A DNA stretch of 64,000 nt from Streptomyces humicola (GCF_024436035.1 NZ_JANFNG010000023.1:33550-97549), one strand, 5' to 3'; counted from the first letter of the stretch, positions 33,724 to 43,020 are shown. Translations and numbers: made by a program. Notes: generated by a model not told the origin, from the letters alone.

Positions 33724-34575
33724 TCACGGACGGGAAGATGACACCGCGGCAGGCCCCGTAGCATCGTCGACCGCCGATGCGCCGTGCTGGACGCGGCGCC
33801 GCTGCAACAGCGCGAACCAGACCAGGCCTGCGAGCGTCCCGGCGGACGCGATGTAGAAGTTCAGCCGCAGGCCGAAGAAGTACTGCGAGTAGTCGACGCG
33901 CAGCGACTCCTCGACAATGCGGAAGGCCGAGTAGCCGGCGACGTACAGGGCGAACAGGCTCCCGGGCCTGACCTTCCCGCGGCGTCCGAGCCAGACCAGG
34001 AATCCGGCGAGCAGCACGTCCCAGACGAGTTCGTACAGGAACGTGGGGTGGAACGTCGCGTCCTGCAGGTAGCCGGGCGGGCGATGGGCCGGGGAGATCT
34101 GCAGCGCCCAGGGAAGGCTGGTCGGTCCGCCGAACAGCTCCTGGTTGAAGTAGTTGCCTATGCGGCCGACGGCCTGTGCGATCAGAAGACAGGGCGCCAG
34201 CGCGTCCATCATGCCCGTGACGTCGGCTCCGGCCCGGCGCAGCCGCCACACGCAGACCACGAAGGCCAGCGCGACGCCGCCCCAGATCCCCAAGCCGCCG
34301 TCCCACACCGCCAGGGGCCCCCACCAGTGCGGCGGTATCTGACTCGGCGTGGTCAGGTCGAAGTAGATGCGCCCTCCGATGATGCCGGCGGGCACGCCCC
34401 ACACGGCCATCTCCTCGATCAGCACCGGGTCGCCGCCCGTGGCCCGCCAGCGGCGTCGGCCGACGAAGACGGCGAGGGCGATCCCGACGATGTACATCAG
34501 ACCGTAGAAGTGGATGTAGACCGGCCCCAGGTAGAACCCGTTCACCGACGGGCTCGGGATCGCAGCGAGAAGCAT
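33724..34575 (-). CDS. lgt: Prolipoprotein diacylglyceryl transferase
   Basis: 283 aa from ATG 34575 (MLLAAIPSPSVNGFYLGPVY); an upstream start at 34662 adds an unconserved tail. Lgt signature GRIGNYFNQELFGGPTSLPW near residue 140, GGRIYFDL and HPTFLYELVWDVLL, seven membrane segments. Transfers diacylglycerol from phosphatidylglycerol to the lipobox Cys of prolipoproteins in the membrane. Streptomycetes often have two lgt genes; whether this is the only copy cannot be told. Divergent from the MFS gene. Confidence 0.95.
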   Translation of the reverse strand: MLLAAIPSPSVNGFYLGPVYIHFYGLMYIVGIALAVFVGRRRWRATGGDPVLIEEMAVWGVPAGIIGGRIYFDLTTPSQIPPHWWGPLAVWDGGLGIWGGVALAFVVCVWRLRRAGADVTGMMDALAPCLLIAQAVGRIGNYFNQELFGGPTSLPWALQISPAHRPPGYLQDATFHPTFLYELVWDVLLAGFLVWLGRRGKVRPGSLFALYVAGYSAFRIVEESLRVDYSQYFFGLRLNFYIASAGTLAGLVWFALLQRRRVQHGASAVDDATGPAAVSSSRP

Positions 34576-34683
34576 GTCGCCGAGGATATGCGCTGCACCT
34601 GTCCGGCCGGAGCCGGGAGAGTGCGGACCCAGAGCCTCGGCAGGGCCTGACCGGCACGTCACGCGGCGTTCCGCGGCTTATAG

Positions 34684-34718
34684 TACATCGGGCTCAAAAT
34701 ATTTTTGTATCCGATGTA
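34684..34718. promoter_or_regulatory. 8-bp inverted repeat in an AT-rich divergent promoter
   Basis: TACATCGG (34684-34691) and CCGATGTA (34711-34718) are exact inverted repeats around a 19-nt AT-rich spacer between lgt and the MFS gene. AT-rich DNA is rare in this window. A repressor operator for the exporter, or both genes, is likely; no regulator gene is adjacent. Confidence 0.6.
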
Positions 34719-34765
34719 TTCTGAACGGAGATGGGGGAAGGGACCGGAGAGGAACCGGAGGGGAG

Positions 34766-36241
34766 ATGACCGGCCAAGTGACGCCGCCGTCGACGGAGCC
34801 CTCGACACCACACCGCTTCCTGCCCACGGTGCTGTTCCATGAGCGCCCACGGCCCGTGTGCATTCGGACGCTGCCCGGCGGCTGGTGGCTGGCCGTCGCC
34901 ACCGTGTGCTTCGGCGCCTTCATGGGCCAGCTTGACGCCAGCATCGTCACACTGACCTATGGCAGCCTGCGCACCGAGTTCCACACCTCGCTCGCCGCCA
35001 TCGAATGGGTCTCCCTCGCCTATCTGCTCACCCTCGTCGCGCTGCTCATCCCGGTGGGCCGGCTCGCGGACGCGCACGGACGGAAGTTGTTCTACCTCTA
35101 CGGGTTCGTGGTCTTCACCGCTTCCTCGGCAGCGTGCGGGCTCGCGCCGACCCTCGCGGCGCTCGTCGGCTTCCGGGTGGTCCAGGCCGCCGGCGCGGCG
35201 ATGATGCAGGCCAACAGTGTCGCCCTGGTCGCCACCAGTGCCCCGCGCGAGCGGATGCGCGCCGCACTCGGCGTACAGGCCGCCGCCCAGGCGCTTGGAC
35301 TCGCCCTCGGCCCCACGGTCGGCGGCGCCCTGGTCTCCACCATCGGCTGGCGCTGGGTCTTCGGCATCAACGTCCCCATCGGTGTGATCGCCCTGATCGC
35401 GGGCCACTACCTGCTGCCCAGAACGCACAGTCGCGACCGCGGCCAGGGCTTCGACTGGCCCGGCCTGGGACTGCTCGCCCTCACCACCACCAGCGGCCTG
35501 CTGGGAGTGTCGGCCGCATCCGGCCTCGCCGTTCCCTCGTGGGCGGTCGGCGCACTGTTCGCCCTGTCCGCGGCCTCCGGCTGGGCCTTCGTCCGGTGGC
35601 AGGGTCGGACGGCGACCCCGCTGCTGAATCTCACGCTGCTGCGCATACGGGCGATCTCCACCGGCCTGGTCGGCGCGCTGAGTGGCTACCTCGTTCTGTT
35701 CGGCCCCCTCGTCCTGGTGCCGATCGCGCTTACCGCCGGCGGCCACTCCGAGCTCACAGCGGGCCTTGTGCTCACAGCGCTCCCTGCGGGCTTCGCGCTC
35801 GCCGCCACCAGTGCCGACCGGGTGCTGCCGTCTTTCCTGGCCGACAGGGGGCGCTGTCTTGCCGGCGCCGCCGTCTGTACGGGCACTCTGTGCGCGATCC
35901 TGGCCGTACCGCTCACCCCTGTTTGGCTCACGGTCCTTCTGGCCGTACTGGGACTCGGCCTCGGCATCTTCACCCCGGCGAACAATGCCCTGATCATGGG
36001 CGCCATTCCGGTCAGCTCGTCCGGCACCGGCGGCGGGCTGGTCAACATGGCCCGGGGCCTGGGAACCGCGCTCGGCGTCGCGCTGGTCACCCTTGCCCTC
36101 CACGTCGCCCCGCAAGGCGGTCAACTCGGCTCCCGCTGGGCGGCGTTCGTCCTGCTCCTCGCATCACTGGTCACGGTTGCCGCTGCCTGGTCCGGCCCCC
36201 GAAGCGGGTCCGCGGGACAGGGCCCCCGGCTGGAGTTGTAA
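34766..36241 (+). CDS. MFS transporter, DHA2-type multidrug exporter-like
   Basis: 491 aa from ATG 34766, GGAGGGGAG immediately before. About 14 membrane segments. MFS motifs GQLDASIVTLTYGSLRTEF near residue 53 (DHA2 motif D1), GRLADAHGRKLFYLYGF (motif A) near 102 and the antiporter-like GLALGPTVGGALVSTIGWRW near 175. Probably a proton-driven exporter of small toxic molecules; substrate unknown. Divergent from lgt across an AT-rich operator-like repeat. Confidence 0.9.
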   Translation: MTGQVTPPSTEPSTPHRFLPTVLFHERPRPVCIRTLPGGWWLAVATVCFGAFMGQLDASIVTLTYGSLRTEFHTSLAAIEWVSLAYLLTLVALLIPVGRLADAHGRKLFYLYGFVVFTASSAACGLAPTLAALVGFRVVQAAGAAMMQANSVALVATSAPRERMRAALGVQAAAQALGLALGPTVGGALVSTIGWRWVFGINVPIGVIALIAGHYLLPRTHSRDRGQGFDWPGLGLLALTTTSGLLGVSAASGLAVPSWAVGALFALSAASGWAFVRWQGRTATPLLNLTLLRIRAISTGLVGALSGYLVLFGPLVLVPIALTAGGHSELTAGLVLTALPAGFALAATSADRVLPSFLADRGRCLAGAAVCTGTLCAILAVPLTPVWLTVLLAVLGLGLGIFTPANNALIMGAIPVSSSGTGGGLVNMARGLGTALGVALVTLALHVAPQGGQLGSRWAAFVLLLASLVTVAAAWSGPRSGSAGQGPRLEL

Positions 36242-36290
36242 ACCCCGCACTTCCGGGGCCCTGCGGGCAACTCCCCCCTCAGAGCTTGAA

Positions 36291-36308
36291 GCCGGGGGCT
36301 GACCCGGC
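36291..36308 (+). terminator. Possible terminator after the MFS gene
   Basis: GCCGGG (36291-36296) pairs with CCCGGC (36303-36308) over a 6-nt loop, 50 bp after the stop. A weaker CCCCG/CGGGG stem lies nearer the stop. No U-tract. Confidence 0.35.
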
Positions 36309-36497
36309 CCCGCGGCACTCGCGCCCGAAACCATACGTGCAGCGCAGGCCGCCCGCGCACGTCGCACGTACTCTGGAAGCGCTCGCGTACTGTGACCTCA
36401 CACGCCGTGCAGGAGGCATCTCGGACCGTCCCCAAGCCCCGATGACGGGCTGTCAGCGGCCACAGCCGAGATTATTGAGCTACCCCTGGAGTGCCAC

Positions 36498-37490
36498 GTG
36501 AAGATGCTGATCAATGTGCCAGAGACCGTGGTCCCCGACGCGCTGCGCGGCATCGCCGCGGCTCACCCCGAGCTCAACGTCGACGTCGCCACGCGAGTCG
36601 TGGTGCGGCGCGAGGCGCCGGTCGAGGGCAAGGTGGGCCTGGTCTCCGGCGGCGGCAGCGGGCACGAGCCGCTGCACGCCGGATTCGTCGGGCGCGGCAT
36701 GCTGGACGCGGCCTGCCCGGGCGAGGTGTTCACCTCTCCGGTGCCCGACCAGATGACGCGGGCTGCGGCCGCCGTGGACTCCGGCGCAGGAGTGCTGTTC
36801 ATCATCAAGAACTACACCGGTGACGTCCTCAACTTCGAAATGGCCGCGGAGCTGGCCGAGGACGAGGGCGTCCAGGTGGCCACCGTGGTGGTGAACGACG
36901 ACGTCGCCGTCACCGACAGCCTTTACACGGCGGGGAGGCGGGGCACCGGCGGCACGTTGTTCGTGGAGAAGCTCGCGGGCGCCGCGGCCGAGGAGGGCGC
37001 GCCGCTGGACCGGGTCGCCATGATCGCCCGCCAGGTCAACGAGCGCTGCCGGAGCTTCGGCGTCGCGCTGAGCGCCTGCACCACTCCGGCGAAGGGAAGC
37101 CCGACGTTCGATCTGCCGCCCGGTGAGCTGGAGTTGGGCATCGGCATCCACGGCGAGCCGGGCCGGGAGCGGCGCGCGATGATGACCTCGCACGAGATCG
37201 CGGACGTCGCCGTGGAGGCGCTGGTGGAGGACCTTCGTCCGGACGGCCCGGTTCTCGCGCTGGTCAACGGCATGGGTGCAACCCCGCTGCTGGAGCTGTA
37301 CGGGTTCAACGCCGAGGTCCACCGGGCACTGGGCGAACGCGGGGTGCCCGTCGTGCGCACCCTGGTGGGCAACTATGTGACCTCGCTGGACATGGCCGGG
37401 TGCTCGGTGACGATCTGCGAGGCGGACGAGGATCTGCTACGGCTGTGGGACGCCCCGGTGCGCACCCCCGCGCTGCGCTGGGGCTGCTGA
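36498..37490 (+). CDS. dhaK: Dihydroxyacetone kinase subunit DhaK
   Basis: 330 aa from GTG 36498 (GGAG 7 nt upstream). Key motifs LVSGGGSGHEPLHAGFVG near residue 48 and IIKNYTGDVLNFEMAAELA near 97, and the substrate-binding His region GIGIHGEPG near 216. Binds dihydroxyacetone covalently as a hemiaminal for phosphorylation by DhaL-ADP. First gene of dhaKLM, so phosphate should come from the PTS via DhaM, not from ATP. Confidence 0.96.
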   Translation: MKMLINVPETVVPDALRGIAAAHPELNVDVATRVVVRREAPVEGKVGLVSGGGSGHEPLHAGFVGRGMLDAACPGEVFTSPVPDQMTRAAAAVDSGAGVLFIIKNYTGDVLNFEMAAELAEDEGVQVATVVVNDDVAVTDSLYTAGRRGTGGTLFVEKLAGAAAEEGAPLDRVAMIARQVNERCRSFGVALSACTTPAKGSPTFDLPPGELELGIGIHGEPGRERRAMMTSHEIADVAVEALVEDLRPDGPVLALVNGMGATPLLELYGFNAEVHRALGERGVPVVRTLVGNYVTSLDMAGCSVTICEADEDLLRLWDAPVRTPALRWGC

Positions 37491-37491
37491 C

Positions 37492-38148
37492 ATGAACGCA
37501 TTCGAACCGGCGCTCGACGGGGAGTATGTGCGCCGCTGGCTCGCCGCCGCAACAGCCGCGATCGAGCGGGAGTCCGACCATCTCACCGAGCTCGACTCGC
37601 CGATCGGCGATGCCGACCACGGTGCCAACATGCGCCGCGGCTTCACCGCCGCCTCGGCCGCGGTCGGCAAGGAGCCCCCGCAGACCCCCGGCGCGACGCT
37701 CGCCCTCGTCGGACGGCAGCTGATCGGTTCGGTCGGCGGTGCGTCGGGGCCGTTGTACGGGACGTTGCTCCGCAGAGCGGGCAAGGCGCTGGGCGACGGG
37801 CCGACCGTCACACCCGGCGAGCTGTGCACCGCACTGCGGGCCGGGGTCGATGGCGTGGCTCAGCTCGGCCGCTCCGAGCGGGGCGACAAGACGATGCTCG
37901 ACGCGCTGTATCCGGCAGTCGAGGCGCTGGGTTCCGCGCTGGATTCGGGAGCCGGATTGGTCGCGGCGCTGGCCGCGGCGCGGACCGCCGCCGAGGAGGG
38001 CGCGGTCGCGACCGTGCCGATGCAGGCGCGCAAGGGCCGGGCCAGCTACCTGGGCGAGCGGAGCATCGGCCATCAGGACCCGGGGGCCACCTCGGCAGCT
38101 CTACTCATCGCCGCCCTCGGCGAGGCGGCCGGGGAGGGCGCCGCATGA
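37492..38148 (+). CDS. dhaL: Dihydroxyacetone kinase subunit DhaL
   Basis: 218 aa, starting 1 nt after dhaK. ADP/Mg-binding motifs SPIGDADHGANMRRGF near residue 36 with the conserved Asp residues, IGSVGGASGPLYGTLLRRAG near 78, DKTMLDAL and PGATSAALLIAAL. Carries the ADP cofactor that is re-phosphorylated in place by DhaM and passes phosphate to dihydroxyacetone on DhaK. Confidence 0.95.
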   Translation: MNAFEPALDGEYVRRWLAAATAAIERESDHLTELDSPIGDADHGANMRRGFTAASAAVGKEPPQTPGATLALVGRQLIGSVGGASGPLYGTLLRRAGKALGDGPTVTPGELCTALRAGVDGVAQLGRSERGDKTMLDALYPAVEALGSALDSGAGLVAALAAARTAAEEGAVATVPMQARKGRASYLGERSIGHQDPGATSAALLIAALGEAAGEGAA

Positions 38149-38552
38149 GTGTGAGTGAGCCGGTGGGCCTCGTGCTCGTCTCGCACAGCGCATCGGTCGC
38201 GCAGTCGGTCGCCGAGATGGCGGCCGGGCTGGCGGCGGGTGGCGCCACGGCCCCTGTCGCCTTCGCCGGCGGCGACGGGGAAGGCGGTCTCGGCACCAGT
38301 TCCGAGCTGATCCTGGCGGCGGCGCGCTCGGTGGACCGCGGTGCCGGGATCGCCGTGATCGCCGATCTGGGAAGCGCGGTGCTCACCGTGCGGACGCTGC
38401 TCGAGGACGACGAACTGCCGCACGGGACGCGGTTGCTCGACGCGCCGTTCGTCGAGGGCGCGGTGGCCGCCGTGGTCACCGCTTCGGCCGGGGCGGATCT
38501 GGATGGGGTCGCCGCCGCGGCGGAGGAGGCGTACACCTACCGCAAGTTGTGA
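38145..38552 (+). CDS. dhaM: Dihydroxyacetone kinase phosphotransfer subunit DhaM (EIIA-like)
   Basis: 135 aa, ATG overlapping the dhaL stop. GLVLVSHSASVAQSVAEM carries the phosphorylatable His of the EIIA-Man fold, and VIADLGSAVLTVRTLLEDD follows. Single-domain form, so it depends on cellular HPr. Its stop lies within a 14-bp tandem duplication. Confidence 0.92.
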   Translation: MSVSEPVGLVLVSHSASVAQSVAEMAAGLAAGGATAPVAFAGGDGEGGLGTSSELILAAARSVDRGAGIAVIADLGSAVLTVRTLLEDDELPHGTRLLDAPFVEGAVAAVVTASAGADLDGVAAAAEEAYTYRKL

Positions 38553-38568
38553 GACGCAAGTTGTGAGA
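38541..38568 (+). repeat. 14-bp tandem duplication across the dhaM stop
   Basis: CGCAAGTTGTGAGA occurs twice head to tail. The first copy encodes the last residues and stop of DhaM, so the second is a silent 3' duplication. Confidence 0.9.
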
Positions 38569-38586
38569 CGGCCGTCGGAAGGGGTG

Positions 38587-39135
38587 TCAGTGCGCGAGCC
38601 GGTCCCTGATGGCCCGCACCGCCCCTTCCGCGTCGTCGACCGTCACCGTCAGGCGCCGCCCGTCGCCGAGCACGACGACGAAGCCCGGCCCGCGCCGCAC
38701 GACCACGGCGGTGCCCATCCCGGGACGCCAGCGGTATCCCCAGCCGCCCCAGTTGCGCGGGCTGATCCACGGCGCGAGCCGGGCCGAGTCGACCTGGTCG
38801 AGGGTGATGCGGCGGCGTGGCAGCCCGTAACCGCAGCGGATCTCCAGCGCCTCGCGGTCCACGCGCACCCGTACCCGGGTGAAGGCGACCGTTCCGAACA
38901 GCACGAGCAGTCCGGCTGCGAGACAGCCGACGACCGACATGACCAGTGGCGCGAGTCCGGGGCTCCAGGACGGCTCGACGGCGAGGTCGATGCCGAGCGC
39001 CACGCATCCGGCGCCGATCGAGGCGAGCACCCACTGCCCCCGGTTGGTGGCGTGCCCGGTCCACACTTCGGGTGTGTCCGCCGGATCGCCGGGCGCGTCC
39101 GCGCCCCGGGTGTCGCCGGTGCCGGTGTCGTGCAT
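38587..39135 (-). CDS. Membrane protein with PH-like C-terminal domain
   Basis: 182 aa from ATG 39135. Two adjacent membrane helices (VLASIGAGCVALGIDLAVE, LVMSVVGCLAAGLLVLFGTV) at about 35-85, then a beta-rich part with VDREALEIRCGYGLPRRRIT, WGGWGYRWRPGMGTAVVVRR and VTVDDAEGAVRAIRDRL. This resembles the DUF3093/bacterial PH group of actinobacteria. Function unknown. Convergent with dhaM. Confidence 0.75.
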   Translation of the reverse strand: MHDTGTGDTRGADAPGDPADTPEVWTGHATNRGQWVLASIGAGCVALGIDLAVEPSWSPGLAPLVMSVVGCLAAGLLVLFGTVAFTRVRVRVDREALEIRCGYGLPRRRITLDQVDSARLAPWISPRNWGGWGYRWRPGMGTAVVVRRGPGFVVVLGDGRRLTVTVDDAEGAVRAIRDRLAH

Positions 39136-39233
39136 AGTCCGGAGCGTACTCGCAGCACGCTGTGACGGCACTGTTACCGGCGCCGCACGGGTCGCGTCGG
39201 GCGGTACGGGCGCGACAGGGGCATCGTCAGCGG

Positions 39234-40034
39234 TCAGCGGACGGGCGCTGCGGCGGAGATCGCCCGGCCCTCCGCGTAGGCAAGTGCGGCATCGGGCAGG
39301 GCGGCGATACGGCCACTGAGGATCACCGTGAGCGAACCGGACGGCTCGGCGTCGGGCGCGGGGGCTGCTCCGATGCGCCTCAGCGCCTGGGCGGCGACGG
39401 CGTCCGCAGAACCGTGCAACACGATGGGCGGAGCGTCGGCGGGCTGCACTGCAGCACGGATCCGGTCGGCCACGAGTTCGTAGTGCGTACAGCCCAGCAC
39501 CACCGAGCTGACGTCGCGCGGGGTGCGGGCTGCAGCGGATGCGATGGCCTCGTCGATCGCGGCCTCGTCGGCCTCCTGCAGGGCGTCGGCGAGACCGGGA
39601 CAGGCCACCTCGGTGACCCGGGCTCCGTCGGCGAACTCCTCGATCAACCGGCGTTGGTAGGCGCTGCCCGTGGTCGCCGCAGTCGCCCACATCGCCACGG
39701 GACCGCCATCGGCGGCTGCCGGCTTGATCGCCGGGACCGTCCCGATCACCGGGATCCCGGGCTCCAGCGCAGCGCGCAGCGCGGGCAGCGCATGGACGGA
39801 GGCGGTGTTGCAGGCGACGATCAGCGCGTCGGGGGCATGGGCGGCGGCTGCTTCGGCGCAGGCCAGCGCGTGGGCGGTGACGTCGTCGGCGGTGCGCGGC
39901 CCCCAGGGCATGCCGTCCGGGTCGGAGGAGAGGACGAGCTCGGCGTCCGGGCGCAGCGCCCGCAGTGCGGCAGCGGCGGCCAGCAGACCGATGCCGGAGT
40001 CCATGAGCGCGATCTTCAGTCCGGCTCGCTTCAC
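39234..40034 (-). CDS. Asp/Glu racemase family protein (MurI-like)
   Basis: 266 aa from GTG 40034, with GAGAGG 8 nt before; an ATG at 40085 would add a Ser/Asp tail but has no binding site. The two catalytic-Cys motifs are ALIVACNTASVHALPAL and SSVVLGCTHYELVADRI; the N-terminus is LKIALMDSGIGLLAA. Probably a cofactor-independent amino-acid racemase. The classic DSGVGG and other MurI blocks are somewhat changed, so it may not be the essential glutamate racemase. Divergent from the HpnB-like gene. Confidence 0.78.
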   Translation of the reverse strand: MKRAGLKIALMDSGIGLLAAAAALRALRPDAELVLSSDPDGMPWGPRTADDVTAHALACAEAAAAHAPDALIVACNTASVHALPALRAALEPGIPVIGTVPAIKPAAADGGPVAMWATAATTGSAYQRRLIEEFADGARVTEVACPGLADALQEADEAAIDEAIASAAARTPRDVSSVVLGCTHYELVADRIRAAVQPADAPPIVLHGSADAVAAQALRRIGAAPAPDAEPSGSLTVILSGRIAALPDAALAYAEGRAISAAAPVR

Positions 40035-40204
40035 TGCGGCATGCCTCTCGGTCTCGCTGTCGTCGCTGTCGCTGTCGAACGGCATCCGGCCGTGCGCGGC
40101 CGGCGTCGCACGCCGCACGCCTCGCTCCGGCAGCCGACGCAACTTTAACTGGGCCCGCGCCAGGGTGTCGTTCCGGGCCGCGCATGTGGGGCAGACTGCC
40201 GCGC

Positions 40205-41407
40205 GTGACCATCTCGATCGTGATCGCCCTCGTGTCGCTGCTCGCCTGGGGGTGGCTGCTGGTGGGGCAGGGCGGGTTCTGGCGCACCGATGTGCGGCTG
40301 CCGCCGCGCGCGCCGGGCGGCGACCCGGCCGTCTGGCCCGCGGTGGCGGTCGTGGTGCCGGCGCGGGACGAGGCCCATGTGCTGCCTGACAGCCTTCCGT
40401 CATTGCTGGCTCAGGAGTACCCGGGCCGTGCCGAGGTGTTCCTGGTCGACGACGGCAGCACGGACGGGACGAGCGCGCTGGCGCGGGCCATCGCCGAGGA
40501 GCACGGAGGGCTGCCGCTGACCGTCTGCTCCCCGGGCGAGCCCCCTGCGGGCTGGGCCGGGAAGCTGTGGGCGGTGCACCACGGGATCGGTGTCGCGGCC
40601 GGGGCGTATGAGCACGGTTATCTGCTGCTCACCGACGCCGACATCGCCCACCGGCCGGGCTCGCTGCGCGAGTTGGTGGCCGCGGCGCTGGCGGACGGGC
40701 GTGATGTCGTCTCGCAGATGGCGAGGCTGCGCGTGGAGACGGGTTGGGAGCGGCTGATCGTCCCGGCCTTCGTCTACTTCTTCGCGCAGCTGTACCCGTT
40801 CCGGTGGATCAACAGGCGCGGCGGGCACACGGCGGCAGCGGCGGGCGGTTGTGTCCTCATCAGGCGCGAGGTGGCGGAGCGCGCCGGCGTTCCCGCCGCG
40901 TTCCGGCATGCGGTGATCGACGACGTGGCGCTGGCACGGGCGGTGAAGCGCAGCGGCGGCACGATCTGGCTCGGCCTCGCCGACCGGGTGGACAGCGTGC
41001 GGCCCTATCCGCGGCTGTCGGAGCTGTGGCGGATGATCTCGCGCAGCGCCTACGCGCAGTTGCGGCACAACCCTGCCCTGCTCATGGCGACGCTCGCTGG
41101 TCTCGCGCTGGTCTACGCGGTGCCTCCGGTGGCGGCGGTGGCAGGCGCGGTGACCGGCGACGGCCTGCTCCTCGCGGCCGGGTCGGCGGCGTGGGCCGTG
41201 ATGACCGGCACGTATGCGCCGACGCTGCGCTACTACCGCCAGCCGCTGTGGCTCGCACCGCTGTTGCCGTTCACGGCGATGCTGTACGCGGCGATGACGG
41301 CGGACTCGGCGCTGCAGCACTACCGGGGCAGGGGGGCGGCGTGGAAGGGCCGGACATACGCGCGTCCGCAATCGGGGGAACAGGCCCCCGGCCCGGCTGC
41401 CGACTGA
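40205..41407 (+). CDS. GT2 glycosyltransferase, HpnB-like
   Basis: 400 aa from GTG 40205; ATG 40184 would add MWGRLPR. An N-terminal membrane anchor, then a GT-A domain with VVVPARDEAHVLPDSLPSLL, FLVDDGSTDGT (DxD-type metal region), LLTDADIAH and VIDDVALARAVKRSGG, then C-terminal membrane helices. Closest remembered family is the hopene-associated glycosyltransferase HpnB. No squalene-hopene genes are nearby, so the acceptor is unknown. No ribosome binding site is obvious; a leaderless start at 40205 is possible. Confidence 0.8.
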   Translation: MTISIVIALVSLLAWGWLLVGQGGFWRTDVRLPPRAPGGDPAVWPAVAVVVPARDEAHVLPDSLPSLLAQEYPGRAEVFLVDDGSTDGTSALARAIAEEHGGLPLTVCSPGEPPAGWAGKLWAVHHGIGVAAGAYEHGYLLLTDADIAHRPGSLRELVAAALADGRDVVSQMARLRVETGWERLIVPAFVYFFAQLYPFRWINRRGGHTAAAAGGCVLIRREVAERAGVPAAFRHAVIDDVALARAVKRSGGTIWLGLADRVDSVRPYPRLSELWRMISRSAYAQLRHNPALLMATLAGLALVYAVPPVAAVAGAVTGDGLLLAAGSAAWAVMTGTYAPTLRYYRQPLWLAPLLPFTAMLYAAMTADSALQHYRGRGAAWKGRTYARPQSGEQAPGPAAD

Positions 41408-41630
41408 GGACTGACGCTCCGGCAGGCGGAGGGATCACTCGCGCGATGCCGCCTGGACCGGCCCGCGACACGCCATCGGCACGGACCCGCCTTTACACCA
41501 TCGAAACACCGCCCGATGGCCGTTTTTCGCGGATTCGATCGTATTGGGGAACTCACTTCACTGGCGACGCGCCAAACAACCCTCTTATCGGTCTCCCCTT
41601 CCAGCACATCGTGGGCTTAACTTATGGAGC

Positions 41631-42131
41631 ATGACCACCCCCCGCGGTTCTTACGGCGGCGGCTACTACGCCTCGCCGGCCTTCCCGGACACCCCCATCT
41701 ACGACAGCCTGGTCGCAGAGCGGGGTACCCCCCAGATCGCCCCGATCCGGGTAACCCCGCCGTACGACATGGGCAGCAGCCTGCCCGCGCTTCCGGCGCT
41801 CCCGGCGCTCCCCTCCGCGTCGACCTCCCATACGCCGCTGCACGGCACGTACACCGGCTATGTGCCGGCGCCGCAGCCCGCCGCGTACCCGGTGCAGCCG
41901 GCCCCCGCCGCGTACATCCCGCAGCAGGCGAGCGGACCGCGCGGCTATGCCGGCGGCTACCCGCAGCAGGCCCCCCAGGCGCCGTACCAGGGCGGCCCGA
42001 CGGGGTACGACGCGGTGCGGCCGGTGCCGCCACGCCCGGCGGCCCCGTATCCCGCCCCGCCCCGTCCTGCGGCGCCCGGCCCGTACGGCGAGGACCCGTA
42101 CCGTCGCCCCTACAACGGGCAGGGCTACTGA
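41631..42131 (+). CDS. Tyr/Pro/Gly-rich protein (DUF6643-like)
   Basis: 166 aa. The ordered N-terminus MTTPRGSYGGGYYASPAFPD, then TPIYDSLVAERGTPQIAPIR, is well conserved in streptomycetes in my memory. The rest is a disordered Pro/Gln/Tyr-rich tail (YPQQAPQAPYQGG, PPRPAAPYPAPPRPAAPGPY). No signal peptide. Possibly an intrinsically disordered condensate or cell-envelope-associated protein; function unknown. Single gene. Confidence 0.78.
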   Translation: MTTPRGSYGGGYYASPAFPDTPIYDSLVAERGTPQIAPIRVTPPYDMGSSLPALPALPALPSASTSHTPLHGTYTGYVPAPQPAAYPVQPAPAAYIPQQASGPRGYAGGYPQQAPQAPYQGGPTGYDAVRPVPPRPAAPYPAPPRPAAPGPYGEDPYRRPYNGQGY

Positions 42132-42195
42132 GCCGCGCGAACTTCGCCGCACCGGCGGGAGTCCGGTTGTCACAGGCGGCTGGCAGCATGGCCGT

Positions 42196-43020
42196 ATGAG
42201 GACACCACGACTGAAGGCTGTGCATATCTATCCGGTGAAGTCGGTCGCGGGACCGGCGCCCGGCGAGGCGGCCGTCGAGCCGTGGGGGCTCGTCGGGGAC
42301 CGGAGGTGGATGCTGGTCGACGGGGACAACCGTTTCCTCACGCAGCGTCAGTGGCCGCGCATGGCGCTGATATGCGCCGAGCCGCTGGCGGACGGCCGTC
42401 TGAGGGTGGCCGCGCCCGGCATGCCGCCGCTGGACGTGGCCGTCCCGGAGCCGGCCGCCACCATGCCGGTGCAGATATGGCGCGACAAGGTGGAGGCGGT
42501 CGCCGCGGCGCCGCAGGCCGCCGAGTGGTTCGGGGAGTTCCTCGGTGCGCGCGTCACCCTTGTCCATCTGGACGACCCGGCGCGCAGACGGCCGGTCGAC
42601 CCGGAGTACTCCCTGCCCGGCGACATGGTCACTTTCGCCGACGGCTACCCGCTGCTGCTCACCTCCGCGGCCTCGCTCGACGCCCTCAACTCTCTGATCG
42701 CGCAGGGCGGCCGTCCGGACGAGGGGCCGCTGCCGATGAACCGCTTCCGTCCGAACGTGGTGGTGGAGGGCACGGAGGCCTGGGCCGAGGACGGCTGGCG
42801 CCGGATCGCGATAGGAGAGGTGAGCCTCCGCGTCGCCAAGCCATGCGGCCGGTGCATCATCACCACCACGGACCAGCGGACGGCCGTGCGCGGCAAGGAG
42901 CCACTCGCCACCCTGGCCCGGCATCGGCGCTTCGGCGACTCTCTTGTCTTCGGGCAGAACCTCATACCGGAAAATCGCGGAACCCTGCGCGTCGGTGACG
43001 CGTTCACCATCCTGGAGTAG
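42196..43020 (+). CDS. MOSC beta-barrel domain protein (YcbX-like)
   Basis: 274 aa. An MOSC N-terminal barrel (AVHIYPVKSVAGPAPGEAAV, GLVGDRRWMLVDGDNRFLTQ) and an MOSC domain with MNRFRPNVVVEGTEAWAEDG and the conserved Cys in RVAKPCGRCIITTTD near residue 220. Family members bind molybdenum cofactor and transfer sulfur or reduce N-hydroxylated compounds. No ferredoxin domain is fused. Followed by a terminator-like hairpin. Confidence 0.9.
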   Translation: MRTPRLKAVHIYPVKSVAGPAPGEAAVEPWGLVGDRRWMLVDGDNRFLTQRQWPRMALICAEPLADGRLRVAAPGMPPLDVAVPEPAATMPVQIWRDKVEAVAAAPQAAEWFGEFLGARVTLVHLDDPARRRPVDPEYSLPGDMVTFADGYPLLLTSAASLDALNSLIAQGGRPDEGPLPMNRFRPNVVVEGTEAWAEDGWRRIAIGEVSLRVAKPCGRCIITTTDQRTAVRGKEPLATLARHRRFGDSLVFGQNLIPENRGTLRVGDAFTILE

